A stretch of 64,000 bases of DNA from NCBI RefSeq assembly GCF_010725055.1, contig NZ_BJKB01000004.1, positions 233,087-297,086 of the forward strand. Direction: 5' to 3'. Each line of letters begins with the position of its first letter. Positions within the stretch are counted from its first letter, which is position 1. A model generated the notes under the pieces. It was not told where the DNA came from, searched no databases, and saw only the letters and a list, made by a program, of their open reading frames with translations. The position numbers and the translations under genes were made by a program. Positions 16,143-25,802 of the stretch are shown piece after piece. This DNA comes from Gelidibacter japonicus. GTDB lineage: Bacteria > Bacteroidota > Bacteroidia > Flavobacteriales > Flavobacteriaceae.

Positions 16143-16829
16143 CTAACTTTTTTTTATAGTTCCAAACCCTCTGGATACTGATTTCCCAAGTCCAATCTCG
16201 TCGGGAAGTTGGGCATTGACCACAAAATTACCTGAAAAAGCGATCATCTTATTTTCCTTGAAATTGGTATTTTTATGCTGAACGGTTACCTTGGCCATTA
16301 AGCGTTCATAAGGCGTAAGTTCTATAGACGTATTTCTGAAGAAACTTAGGATATGTCCCACCAATATGGCATTTAGCATATCGTGCTTCTTCGCCTCGCA
16401 GGTCAATTTTTGGTATTTTGCATAATTGGCTTGGTTGAGGGCCATCCATAAGGTCGTAAATTCATAATTGTGCAAGTTTCGACTATAGCCAACTTCCTCA
16501 TTTTTTAGCTCTATGTTTTTCGTTGTGATATCATAGTTTTGTCCGTTAATATCAAGCTCCTTAATTTTTAAGAACAAACTTGGCAACAGTTCCGCGCCTT
16601 CATTGATGCCAATAAGGGTTGGTATATTATTGATTACTTTGTATTGGACAGTTGGATATTTGTATCGGAATTTGCCATCGTCATAATGGTTGTGCAGAAT
16701 AGGAGAGTGTTGCTTAAAAAGATTGCCAAAATAGCCGCGTAGTTTATGGGCATCACGGGCCTGTAGCTTGATTTCGGGGAATTTGATGCGGCATATTTTG
16801 AGGTTTTGGGTTGTTGTTGGTAAGGTCAT
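16143..16829 (-). CDS. cas6: CRISPR RNA-processing endoribonuclease Cas6
   Basis: This 228-aa RAMP protein ends with the glycine-rich loop GLGKSVSRGFGTI, the hallmark of Cas6. The N-terminal half (KICRIKFPEIKLQARDAHKL) forms the first ferredoxin-like fold. It should cut pre-crRNA within each repeat so that crRNAs start with AUUGAAAC. The gene lies between cas3 and cas1, whereas in many I-B operons cas6 comes first. A short gap of 43 bases separates it from cas3. Confidence 0.9.
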   Translation of the reverse strand: MTLPTTTQNLKICRIKFPEIKLQARDAHKLRGYFGNLFKQHSPILHNHYDDGKFRYKYPTVQYKVINNIPTLIGINEGAELLPSLFLKIKELDINGQNYDITTKNIELKNEEVGYSRNLHNYEFTTLWMALNQANYAKYQKLTCEAKKHDMLNAILVGHILSFFRNTSIELTPYERLMAKVTVQHKNTNFKENKMIAFSGNFVVNAQLPDEIGLGKSVSRGFGTIKKS

Positions 16830-16872
16830 TTATGATTGATTTTATTAGGGAATTTTAAAATACTTACGGAAT

Positions 16873-19290
16873 TTAAAAGACAAAACTTCTGTTATCTTTT
16901 TGTTTTCCCCTGTTATATCCTGTTTCTGTAATATATCTTGAAACAATTTCTTCATGGGGTACGATTAAAATATTCTCTTCATATTCATTGATTAAATATA
17001 GATCTTGACATAAATATTTAGGTACGGAAATAATGTGTTGTTGAAATTGTAATTTCCAATCCCTATTAAATTCTTCGATACTGAGTTCGCCACGGATTTT
17101 TTGCAAGTATTTATCTCTTACCTCGCGAGCTTTTGTATCTACTTCAATAAAGACACTTGTGTACTGATCGGATTCCTCAATAATTCTAAAAGCGGAAATA
17201 GGATAAGTAGTTTTATCTTCATTGTCATAATTAAGCGTTTGCAACGATTCAAAAAACTTCCTAGAATCTCTGAATGAACTTTTTTCGGAAATACTACTGA
17301 AATAAGTCTCAATTAATTTCAAATATTCTTCTTCCTTAAAAAAATCTTGTTGTTCCAATGCTTTCTTCGCCTGTAAATATGCCAAAAGGCCATATATCCG
17401 AATGGTCTTTTTTGAATCGAAATCTACAATATAGAGTGGAGCATGTTTCTTCTTGGGATTGTTATTACGGTTAATTCGTCCAGCAACTTGAACGATTGAA
17501 TCTATTGGTCCTATATCCCGAAACCCCATATCAAAGTCTAGGTCAACACCAGCTTCTACTACTTGAGTGGCTATTAAAATAGGTGATTGTCCCGCTTCTA
17601 ATTGTTTTTTAATGTTTTTAATTCGATTAAATCGATGCGCTGGGATGATGTTAGTTGATAAATAATGAATTGGATTTACCAATGAGTTTTCTCCTAAATG
17701 TTTTCTTATTGCACTGTGTAATTCAATTGATAAGTTGACTGTATTGCAAACTATGAGACAAGATTTATTGGCTTCCCATTTTTTGTCAAAAATGTTTGAA
17801 ATGAAGTTTTCAATTGTATCTTCCTGCTCATCAAAAACTTCTTCCAATAGTGGATAAACTGCTGTTCTTTTAAAACGGGCAAAAACTTCTTCGTAAGTAG
17901 TGAGCAATTCTTTTGAATCGACTTTTTCGCCGAGATTGCTTAATATTTCTTGCTCTGCTAATTCAAAAATTTTTGGTCTTGTTGCAGTCATCAATATAAC
18001 CCTAGCTTTTAAAAACTTAGAGAGATAGTACAAAGAAGCACCCAAGAGTGGTATTTGGTCTAAACGTAATGTTTGCACTTCATCTAATATGATGATAGAA
18101 TTGGCAAAATGATTGAACTTTTTTAAAAGTTTGTTGCGATTTCCAATTAGGGTTTGAAAAAACTGTACGAATGAAGTAATTACAATATCAGCTTGCCAAG
18201 TATCTAATGCCATTAATTTCTGATTGTAATCGTAGATTTCACCATTTCCATTTTCTTTGTCTTGTCCAAAAATATCAGCATACTGATAATGACCCAAGAT
18301 TTTGATATTCTCTGTTTCTAAAGTCTTTTCATACTCAACTAAAGCCTGCTCTATAATATTGATAAATGGCAATGCATAGATAATTCGAGATTCAATATTA
18401 TGCTCTTTTTTTATTTTGTCTTTTAACTTTAGGGAAAAATCCAAGGCCGTCATCGTTTTACCTATACCTGTAGGAGCTGTTAAGGTGAAAATAAATTGGT
18501 TCAAAATAAAGTTATCTTCCAGATGAGAAGTAACGATTGCACGGCAATAATTACGAAGTTCGGAATCATCCAAATCTTGAATATTTAAATTCTTTGCAGA
18601 AACGCTTCCAAATCGCTTATCAACGGCATCTGGTAAAATGGATTGTAAAGTATAAGGGAAAGTGTCTGATGCATCTAATTTATCACCTTCAATCAATAAG
18701 GAGAATAAGTAATTAATTAAAAAATAATCCTGTATGTTCGCCTGTTTCTTTTGCCAGACTCTAAAACCTCTTCTGATCTTTCTTTCATCTGTATAAAATA
18801 TATTTTCGCGTAATCCATCAATGCCTATATCATTTTCGATATCCTTAAAATAGGGTGTTAGATTTTCTTTTTGGCTATTGATAATATCATTCAACTCCAT
18901 ACCTAAGTTTGTGACCACTTCGAAAAAATTTGTCAATTGGCTATGGTGAAGGAAGATTAGATAAAAGGCCAATAAGGCTTTTTTATCTTCGTTTTCCAAT
19001 AGATTAAAAGCAGTAAATCCACCGATACGCGCATGTTGTTTTAAACTCTGATTGATTGGTTCTACTTTGAGCAAATAATTTTGAAAGTAGGAAGTGTATT
19101 TTCCCAAATCGTGAAGATTGGTTATTATTTTAACCAGTTCTTTTATTTCTTCCGCAGAAAATCCCAACTCTACATTATCAGCCAAATGAAATAGAGCTTT
19201 CTCCTTAACACCCAAAATATGGGTTTTTAGTTCTTTCGATCCAAAAACTTGTTCTTTTTCATCCTTTTTACTATGTGAATAAAATATCAT
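16873..19290 (-). CDS. cas3: CRISPR helicase-nuclease Cas3
   Basis: This 805-aa protein joins an N-terminal HD nuclease (His24 in KTHILGVKEKA, His60-Asp61 in NLHDLGKYTSYFQ, later HARIGGF and LHHSQL) to an SF2 helicase. The helicase motifs are Walker A TAPTGIGKTMTAL (about 270-282), motif II LDEVQ (about 404), motif III MTATRP and motif VI QVAGRINRNN. It degrades target DNA after Cascade recognition. Its first four bases overlap the end of cas5 (ATGA-type), so the two are translationally coupled. All key residues are present and it appears functional. Confidence 0.97.
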   Translation of the reverse strand: MIFYSHSKKDEKEQVFGSKELKTHILGVKEKALFHLADNVELGFSAEEIKELVKIITNLHDLGKYTSYFQNYLLKVEPINQSLKQHARIGGFTAFNLLENEDKKALLAFYLIFLHHSQLTNFFEVVTNLGMELNDIINSQKENLTPYFKDIENDIGIDGLRENIFYTDERKIRRGFRVWQKKQANIQDYFLINYLFSLLIEGDKLDASDTFPYTLQSILPDAVDKRFGSVSAKNLNIQDLDDSELRNYCRAIVTSHLEDNFILNQFIFTLTAPTGIGKTMTALDFSLKLKDKIKKEHNIESRIIYALPFINIIEQALVEYEKTLETENIKILGHYQYADIFGQDKENGNGEIYDYNQKLMALDTWQADIVITSFVQFFQTLIGNRNKLLKKFNHFANSIIILDEVQTLRLDQIPLLGASLYYLSKFLKARVILMTATRPKIFELAEQEILSNLGEKVDSKELLTTYEEVFARFKRTAVYPLLEEVFDEQEDTIENFISNIFDKKWEANKSCLIVCNTVNLSIELHSAIRKHLGENSLVNPIHYLSTNIIPAHRFNRIKNIKKQLEAGQSPILIATQVVEAGVDLDFDMGFRDIGPIDSIVQVAGRINRNNNPKKKHAPLYIVDFDSKKTIRIYGLLAYLQAKKALEQQDFFKEEEYLKLIETYFSSISEKSSFRDSRKFFESLQTLNYDNEDKTTYPISAFRIIEESDQYTSVFIEVDTKAREVRDKYLQKIRGELSIEEFNRDWKLQFQQHIISVPKYLCQDLYLINEYEENILIVPHEEIVSRYITETGYNRGKQKDNRSFVF

Positions 19291-20087
19291 ATATCCATAA
19301 ATTGAATATTCAATTTTCCTGATTCTGTATCCAATTGATAGTATGGAACGTTTAATTTTACCCGTATGGGATTAGGGGTAATGGAAAATAGAAGTTTATT
19401 CATTTTCCGTACTTCCCTATTTTGATTTCCCACAAAATCTCCGGGAAGCATATCTTCTTCTATAAAGTTATAGCATTCGTATTCCTCACGATTGAATTTT
19501 AATTCTTCTACAATATTCACAGGAACGGCCGAATGCATGAAGATAAAATCTTTATCATCGATTTCAGTTATTTCATTTTTATTAAATAGTTGAATTTCAG
19601 AGATATTCGCATTGAAATTAGCAATTCCCAATGAAATATTGAAAACGGGATCGTTATTAAAAAAGTGCCTTTTAATTTTCTCAAAACTGTCTTTGCCAAG
19701 CTCACTTCCAGCAATAAAGATTTGATACTCAACTTGGCATTTAGCCATATCCCATCCTGTTATTATTTCAAAAGGGGTTTGAATCCGACCGTTTTCACCT
19801 CGCAAATCCGATGACCAATGTTTAGAAACGTCACCTATGGATTTGACGCTCAAAAAATTCAGGCGATGAAAACTTTTCTTTAAAGGACATAATACCCTGA
19901 TTCCAAAGTTGATTTTCTCGGAAGCCAAATCCTCATAATAAGAATCTTTGGGTAAGCCCATTGCCGCAGCCAAAATTCCCATTAATGTAGTTCTTGGTGG
20001 AATAGTAAAACTAAAGGCTGTATTATTGGCATAATACTTTCGGAAGTGGGCCATCTTGCCGCCTATTTTAAAACTCAGTATTTCCAT
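19287..20087 (-). CDS. cas5: Cascade subunit Cas5 (type I-B)
   Basis: This 266-aa protein begins MEILSFKIGGKMAHFRKYYA and contains FTIPPRTTLMGILAAAMGLP, the conserved Cas5 N-terminal pattern (a strand, then PPRTTLxGxLAA). In Cascade it caps the crRNA 5' handle and contacts the large subunit. It lies 30 bases after cas7 and overlaps cas3 by four bases. Confidence 0.95.
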   Translation of the reverse strand: MEILSFKIGGKMAHFRKYYANNTAFSFTIPPRTTLMGILAAAMGLPKDSYYEDLASEKINFGIRVLCPLKKSFHRLNFLSVKSIGDVSKHWSSDLRGENGRIQTPFEIITGWDMAKCQVEYQIFIAGSELGKDSFEKIKRHFFNNDPVFNISLGIANFNANISEIQLFNKNEITEIDDKDFIFMHSAVPVNIVEELKFNREEYECYNFIEEDMLPGDFVGNQNREVRKMNKLLFSITPNPIRVKLNVPYYQLDTESGKLNIQFMDI

Positions 20088-20117
20088 AACAAAATTGTTT
20101 TAAATGAAACTATTCTG

Positions 20118-21119
20118 TTAAAGCGAAAATTCGAAATCGGCAGAAGTGCGAATAATGACGTCTTTTATTTTATTTTTATTTTCGTTCAGTAAATTTTTTA
20201 AGGCACTCATATTCAAATCTAATTCCTTGAATTTTCGAATTTGTTTATCGGTGATTCCTTCTGTAGGTTTGGTTTCTACATAATTACGCAAATCCCCGAA
20301 TTGTCCGTTGGAAACTCCTTCATTATAAACCACCTCAACATATAATTTGGGATATTGATTCAATTTTGATCGGGTGGGATTAGCGGGAATGCTTTCCCAA
20401 ATGGCATTTCTGAAGATTTTTACATCTTCCTCAGTTAGACCAGTATAATTGGCAGCTGGTGCATTGATAGTTCCATTAAAACCCAATAGACTATAGTGCA
20501 GACGATAGTCTTTTCCGAACGTACTGCTGTCATCATTCATAATGGTTACGATGGAGCTGGAATCCATTAATTCTACTTTATTGAATGAATACCCCCAATT
20601 AAGTTGAATAGGTCCAGTATATGCCTTTGTAAAACCTCCGACGGCAAAAGCACTTCCAAACATCCGGATATCAATAAACTTTTGTTTTACCAAATAAGCA
20701 AGTAGCTCATAATTCACATCCTTGTGTTTAAACTTTTTATCGGTAATCGTTTTCCATATTTTTTCCAGATCTTGTTCTTTTGCTATGATATCTTTATAGA
20801 TATTCAAAGCTTCTGGGTTTTCTGAAAAAGCTTTTTCTAATTCTCCTTCATTTTCAATAGTTCTTTTTACAACAGCATTTAGTTTGCTGTCTATACTTAC
20901 TTTGTTGTTACCTTCCATGTTGACAAATACGACCTCGTCTTTATTTGTTGCAGTCAAATAATCTCGGATGAATCGTTTTATTCGGGTATCGGTCACTAAA
21001 TTGGTTTTGGTATCGTAATCCATTCTTGGCTTATTTTCCTGATCGGGATCTCCGTTAGGATTGCACTGGATGGCTTCATAAATAAATAGAAAATCGGATG
21101 AATTTTTAATTGCACTCAT
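20118..21119 (-). CDS. cas7: Cascade backbone subunit Cas7 (Csh2-like, type I-B)
   Basis: This 333-aa protein has the Csh2-type beginning FLFIYEAIQCNPNGDPDQEN followed by PRMDYDTKTNLVTDTRIKRF, and the internal region GGFTKAYTGPIQLNWGYSF. Cas7 polymerises along the crRNA spacer. It is 22 bases downstream of cas8 in the same operon. The Csh2-like sequence is the strongest reason for the I-B subtype call. Confidence 0.95.
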   Translation of the reverse strand: MSAIKNSSDFLFIYEAIQCNPNGDPDQENKPRMDYDTKTNLVTDTRIKRFIRDYLTATNKDEVVFVNMEGNNKVSIDSKLNAVVKRTIENEGELEKAFSENPEALNIYKDIIAKEQDLEKIWKTITDKKFKHKDVNYELLAYLVKQKFIDIRMFGSAFAVGGFTKAYTGPIQLNWGYSFNKVELMDSSSIVTIMNDDSSTFGKDYRLHYSLLGFNGTINAPAANYTGLTEEDVKIFRNAIWESIPANPTRSKLNQYPKLYVEVVYNEGVSNGQFGDLRNYVETKPTEGITDKQIRKFKELDLNMSALKNLLNENKNKIKDVIIRTSADFEFSL

Positions 21120-21141
21120 TATTTCGGTATTTAAAGGTTAG

Positions 21142-23082
21142 TTATTCGTCTATGGTGTTGTTTTCATTTTTCTTCCCTGCCCCAAAGGAATATCCTGTCA
21201 GCATAAAGAAGATGGCTTCTTGTGGACTTAATTTCCAATTGTTGAAGTCGAATTCATTTCCGAATTTCTGATCAGTAAAGACAATTTTATTCATAGAGTT
21301 GTACTGTTTTGCTTTTTCTATCAGATCAATGCGTAAACGTTGAATGCTGTCTTTATCCATGCCATTAAAATTGACTTTCTGGATGACTGTTTTATTTTTT
21401 CCTTGTTGTAAGTATTCTACACTATTGAGCATTCTTCCAAGAAAAAACATTGCGCGTTGTTCCTGATTAAACTTCATTTTTTCGAAAAATTCATTCTCTA
21501 ATTGATCATATTGATTGATATTTTCTGTAATTGTATTAATATCCTCCATATCTATAAGGTTTAATGTTTTTAATAATTCAAGAAAGGCTAAATATTTGAA
21601 AACGCTGTCACGCACAGCAAAATAGAAAAAATCTTTTCCGTAATTTTTTACATTTGTGTAACTGCTGTATCGTGAGTAATGATGGCATAGTATTAATTCC
21701 GTAAAGTATTCATAGAGAATATCTGAATCTACTTTTCGATTCTCTAAAATAGTTTTGAACAGGTCTAATGCTTTGTTCTTTTTTTCTTTATCCTTTCGTA
21801 AAGGAATAATTTGGTAGAGTGAATTAAAATTGATATTCCTAGGTTCTCCATAATCAGTCATAACAGTGTTCCAATTCACAAAGTTAGCTTGCTGAAATTT
21901 ATTATTAATTTCATGAAATGACATCAGCAATTTATCTATATGAAATCGGCTAACATCTTTGATGATCTCGGTAGATTTGAAGAAATTTCCGTCAGATTCA
22001 AAGGCGATAAAATTAATCCAGAAAACCTCATCCTCTTTGTCTAACCAGTCCTGGATGTTTTTATTGAAAGTATCCAATTTTTTTAAATTAAATAAAAGAT
22101 CAGATTTTCGTTGAATGCCTTCCAAAGCCATTTCTAAATTTATATTGGAATTTTGTAAGAACTGTGGAATAATAACGTGATCAAGATTGGCGATTCGCAC
22201 TTTATAACCTTGATTCAAAAGATAATTGGAGGCATAATCTAAATATTCTTGATTTTCAGCACTTACCTGATAGTTTAAACCAAATTTATTTTTATCAAAA
22301 ACTGATGCATAATTTCTTGTTTCAGTAACAAACATTTTATTTAAACTATATCTATTGTCCAAAGATAATTCGCTTACGTTTTTCGTATTTTCACCACTTG
22401 CATAACATAGTTTAGTAACTTCTTTATTTTCTGGCATGGGTTTTTCCATCTTACCAAAATAAGATTGTTCAATAAATGCTATATATGCAGGGATTTTAGA
22501 AAAAGGAGTTGGTGTCTCATATCCAAACTCATCTCCTTTTATATAAACCACTAAAAAAATTAACTTCTCATCCCGATTGAGTTCGAATAGATTCTCTATG
22601 GTTTTTATGTCAACCTCTGATTTATTTTCGGAAATCGTTTGCTCCAAAAAACTCTCTTTCAATAAAAATATATGATCCAACAAAGATTTGAAATCTTCCG
22701 AAAGTAATTTTGAATCAAATTTTAGTATCGCTTCTTCCAGCTCACCGGTTTCTGCGTTATTATTATCTTCTTTTCCAAAGAAGGTCTTATAAATTTGCGT
22801 TATTTTCTTAGCAGGAGCAGAGGTGTAGATAGCTTTGTTGTTTCCACCTTTAATTTTTAATGGATAGTATTGTATAATTTTATCTTCATCATACTCTATT
22901 AAATTCTTCCTATCAATAACTACATCTTGATTATCTAAATCAAAAACAATCGACAAGCTATAATTTTTTATGCGATTTCCATGTCTATCTGTTGTATCAG
23001 GCCTGGGATAATCCAAAAAGCGATCCCATTCACTTTTTCCGTGACTTTGCCACTCGCCAATTTTTAATAAGGTAGTTAACAT
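21142..23082 (-). CDS. cas8b: Cascade large subunit Cas8 (Csh1/TM1802-like, type I-B)
   Basis: This 646-aa protein is the first gene of the I-B operon. It has no catalytic motif that I can see, as expected for a Cas8 PAM-recognition subunit. The family assignment rests on length, position directly before the Csh2-like cas7, and a TM1802-like profile (N-terminal LLKIGEWQS, the IPAYIAFIEQSYF-type core, and a C-terminal helical region ending LSPQEAIFFMLTGYSFGAG). The sequence is more variable than its neighbours, as is normal for Cas8. The start at 23082 follows an AT-rich leader of about 200 bases. Confidence 0.82.
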   Translation of the reverse strand: MLTTLLKIGEWQSHGKSEWDRFLDYPRPDTTDRHGNRIKNYSLSIVFDLDNQDVVIDRKNLIEYDEDKIIQYYPLKIKGGNNKAIYTSAPAKKITQIYKTFFGKEDNNNAETGELEEAILKFDSKLLSEDFKSLLDHIFLLKESFLEQTISENKSEVDIKTIENLFELNRDEKLIFLVVYIKGDEFGYETPTPFSKIPAYIAFIEQSYFGKMEKPMPENKEVTKLCYASGENTKNVSELSLDNRYSLNKMFVTETRNYASVFDKNKFGLNYQVSAENQEYLDYASNYLLNQGYKVRIANLDHVIIPQFLQNSNINLEMALEGIQRKSDLLFNLKKLDTFNKNIQDWLDKEDEVFWINFIAFESDGNFFKSTEIIKDVSRFHIDKLLMSFHEINNKFQQANFVNWNTVMTDYGEPRNINFNSLYQIIPLRKDKEKKNKALDLFKTILENRKVDSDILYEYFTELILCHHYSRYSSYTNVKNYGKDFFYFAVRDSVFKYLAFLELLKTLNLIDMEDINTITENINQYDQLENEFFEKMKFNQEQRAMFFLGRMLNSVEYLQQGKNKTVIQKVNFNGMDKDSIQRLRIDLIEKAKQYNSMNKIVFTDQKFGNEFDFNNWKLSPQEAIFFMLTGYSFGAGKKNENNTIDE

Positions 23083-23817
23083 AATCTATATTTTACGTAA
23101 AAAAAGCCTCAACCTATATTTATTTTTATAAGAAATGATCCTTGTGTCATAAATAAACATAATCATTTTAAGAGGGTTACGCTAATATAGAAAATAATTG
23201 AACAATAGTGGTCATTAAGGAGTGATCCTTATTTCTTAGATCAATCTAATTTTATAAACGATTGATTAATTGCTATATTTATCTTCTCATATTATTCATA
23301 TATTAATCTCCGCTGCGAACGGCTTGTGATGACCAAAGATCTAAAACAGGTCGTATTGTTAGTTTTAAAAAGTTAAAGTATTAGAAAATTTGGTGGTAGA
23401 ACGAATGTTAATTGCCGATAGAGTATCTATGGTTCAATTAAAACTGAACGATAGACACAATCTATGATTGAATAATGGAATCGTACAGTTTAAGGTTTCG
23501 GAAGGTCAATATTACTTATGGGAAAAAAAGCTTGAAAGCTTTGATGTAGTCGATTGGACCGTATTGAATTACGTTGCCGATATTAAATTATATAAAAATT
23601 ACAAATCGATTATATAAGCATGTATCAGGTACTGCGTGGATTAAGACTATTTGTGATCCCCACAAATATTAAAGGATTAAGGTTTTCAAAAGTCAATTTT
23701 TAGATGGAGAGGATATAAGTAATTCCATAGTAATAGAGTGCTAATTTAAGTTGCAACGCATCACGCGCAACCAAACTACTGACATTTAATAAAACTATTA
23801 ATTAACTATACACTATT
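23083..23817. other. Gene-poor, decayed region between cas8 and the lipoprotein remnant
   Basis: This holds the upstream region of the cas operon (23083 to about 23330, very AT-rich, no clear TAnnTTTG on the minus strand) and then disrupted coding-like DNA. On the plus strand about 23482-23617 is open and ends at TAA with protein-like content (FKVSEGQYYLWEKKLESFD and further), but has no start and no recognisable family. I see no insertion sequence ends here. Confidence 0.4.
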
Positions 23818-24259
23818 ATGAATAAGTTTTTCTCATTTTTTTTTAATTCTTCTTACGTTATCGTGTAGCAAAGATTCGGAATCTGAATTAAAATGCTATA
23901 CCGAAACAGATCCACCAAGAAATAGCGATAAAGTCACAATTAAGCAAGGTGTCTGGGGAGATGTTTGGTTTTGGAGTGGCGATTTTATGCCAGTTTCGCG
24001 TGGCGAAATTTGTCAGGTAAAGCGGGAAGTATATGTCTACGAATTGACCACACGTAGTGAAGCTGAACAAATTGACTACACCTCTTTTTATACGGGAATA
24101 CGCACAAAACTGGTAACCGTAGTTGCATCTGATAGCGATGGTTTTTTTCAAATTGAACTTGAAACGGGAAACTACAGTCTTTTTATTAAGGAAGATAGTA
24201 AGTTCTATTCAAACGTTTTTAGTGAAAATACGATTTTTCCTGTGAAAGGCTCAAAGTAG
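23818..24259 (+). pseudogene. Broken lipoprotein gene, frameshifted at a T9 run and probably cut at the 3' end
   Basis: An ATG at 23818 begins MNKFFSFFF and then runs into a stop. Removing one T from the nine-T run at 23836-23844 joins it to the downstream frame, giving a lipoprotein signal (ILLTLSC) followed by about 125 residues including VWGDVWFWSGDFMPVSRG and DSDGFFQIELETGNYSLFIK. That last part resembles small Bacteroidota lipoproteins with a carboxypeptidase-regulatory-like fold. The frame ends abruptly at 24259, only a few bases past where cas9 homology also ends on the other strand, so both genes seem to have lost their 3' parts at one junction. A sequencing error in the T run is possible. 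Confidence 0.6.
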
Positions 24260-25607
24260 CGTAACCCTGTTGTAATTTGATTTTAGAAAATCTTAGCGCT
24301 TCTTCATCGCCCAGATTTAACTTAACCGTACCGAATTCTTCTAATTTCTCTTGACTGTCAAAAGTGAATAGAATGTGCCAAATATCTTCAAAGGAATATT
24401 TGTTATCATCTTTTTTTGCAGGCTGTGAAGGTCTTTTATTGATAGAATTCCAGTTGTAATCATCTTTCCAGTTTTGTCCTAAAAGTTCTTGAAACGAATT
24501 CAAAAGTTTAACGGAAAGCACCTTTGTTTTAGGTCTTTCCTTAAACCTCGATTCCATCTTCGCCCCATCTTTTTTTACTTGATTTATAATGCTGCTCAGT
24601 TTAAAATCGTTTGAGGCCTTATAGAAAAGTGGATAAATTTTTTGTTGTAAATAATCTTCAAGCTCCCAACCTTCAGGTTGCTTTATTTTAAGGTTGTTTA
24701 TAAAAACCCAAGTACGATACTCTTCATACAGTGGATGGCTAACTGGCGCACGTTTTTTGTTTTTCTCGTAAGTGCAAATGCCAATGAGACCTTTTTGGGT
24801 TCTAAGAGGTCGTTGCCAGATGATCGCTTTTTGTAATTTATTATAGAAATTTTGATCGAGTCCTTGAATTTTACATATTAATTTGAGTTCATTTTCATAA
24901 TCTTTTCTCAAATTATAGCGTTCGCGAATTCTATTGCCTGTCTCCTTTTGAAAATGATAAAGAGCAGCTCCCAGAGATTTGTATTCTTTGATGAAGTCTT
25001 CAATTTCATTTCGACCAGGGGTTCCTGTTTTCTTACTGCCTTCAAGCATTGTTTTGGCTTCCTCCTCATCACGACCTTTAAAACCGCGACGTTGAACCAA
25101 TTGATAAAACACACGTCCCAAGATGTGGGGATTGTCAGCAAACACTTTTTTTGCGCTCTCGTCATTTGAAACCGCCATCGTCCTGAATATATAGTAGCTT
25201 TCGTGTTTATCTTTTGAAAATAAATGAAAATCGGGCTTGCCATCTCCATTGAAATCAAAGCGTAACCATTCAATAAATTCTTTGGTCTTGGGGTATTGAC
25301 GGGGCTGTCCCTTCTTGTATTTTCTCCATTGATCTAACTCCACTAAAGTTAGAGGGCACATATCTTTTTTTATGAGGAACTCAAGTAATTCCCACTTCCT
25401 ATATTTTTCAGCTTGATAATTTCTTCTCTTTCCCCGACTTTCCGTACGTTTCTTAACTTTAGGAAACTCAATTCCTTTTTCTTCACCCACACCTTTGTCA
25501 AAAGTGAGAACACCTTTTTTAATTATTTGATTTCCCTTTTCAGTAGTGTCACGTATTGCCCAGCCTATTGAGTTGGTGCCTAAATCTAATCCTAAAGTTG
25601 TATTCAT
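24219..25607 (-). pseudogene. cas9: Truncated type II-C cas9 (N-terminal ~460 residues only)
   Basis: The start chosen is the ATG at 25607 (MNTTLGLDLGTNSIGWAI), with the RuvC-I aspartate Asp8. The frame extends 25 codons further upstream but that part overlaps a tracrRNA anti-repeat. The arginine-rich bridge helix (KKRTESRGKRRNYQ) and a recognition-lobe region follow, up to SKIKLQQGYATLSL. The frame then changes to unrelated residues and stops at 24219. Full Bacteroidota Cas9 proteins have about 1,400 residues, so RuvC-II, HNH, RuvC-III and the PAM-interacting domain are all missing. No cas1 or cas2 of this system is nearby. It cannot cut DNA; residual guide binding is improbable. Confidence 0.9.
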
Positions 25608-25644
25608 AAGTTTGTCGAAAAAATTATTAATTAGGGTATATGTT

Positions 25645-25738
25645 TTTTTATTTCCTATATTTATACTCTGAAAGCTATTCACAATAAGGCTATAAGCCGA
25701 AGAAAAATCTTAAATCCTGCGTATTCCGTGGGATTTTT
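25645..25738 (+). ncRNA. tracrRNA-like gene 1 (type II-C)
   Basis: The anti-repeat CTCTGAAAGCTATTCACAA (25666-25684) is complementary to the 5' half of the remnant II-C repeat at 11.1 kb. It is followed by AAGG-type hairpin GGCTATAAGCC (25688-25698), a small stem AAGA-AAAA-TCTT, and the terminator AAATCC...GGATTTTT (25712-25738). This order (anti-repeat, short GG/CC hairpin, linker, terminator) is that of II-C tracrRNAs. It lies divergently just upstream of the cas9 start. The 5' end is not certain. Confidence 0.7.
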
Positions 25739-25802
25739 CAGTTAATGTCAGAATTTATATGTTAAAATATTACTAAATATAGAAAATATATATTTGTTTC
25801 CT

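Noticed and set aside
23987..24259. Separate 90-aa gene
   Set aside because: It is the C-terminal part of the frameshifted lipoprotein beginning at 23818, not an independent gene.
23083..24259. Insertion sequence as the cause of the cas9 truncation
   Set aside because: No transposase gene, terminal inverted repeats or target duplication could be found by eye.
24219..25607. Functional type II-C CRISPR system
   Set aside because: Cas9 lacks HNH and two RuvC parts, and no II-C cas1/cas2 or full array is present.
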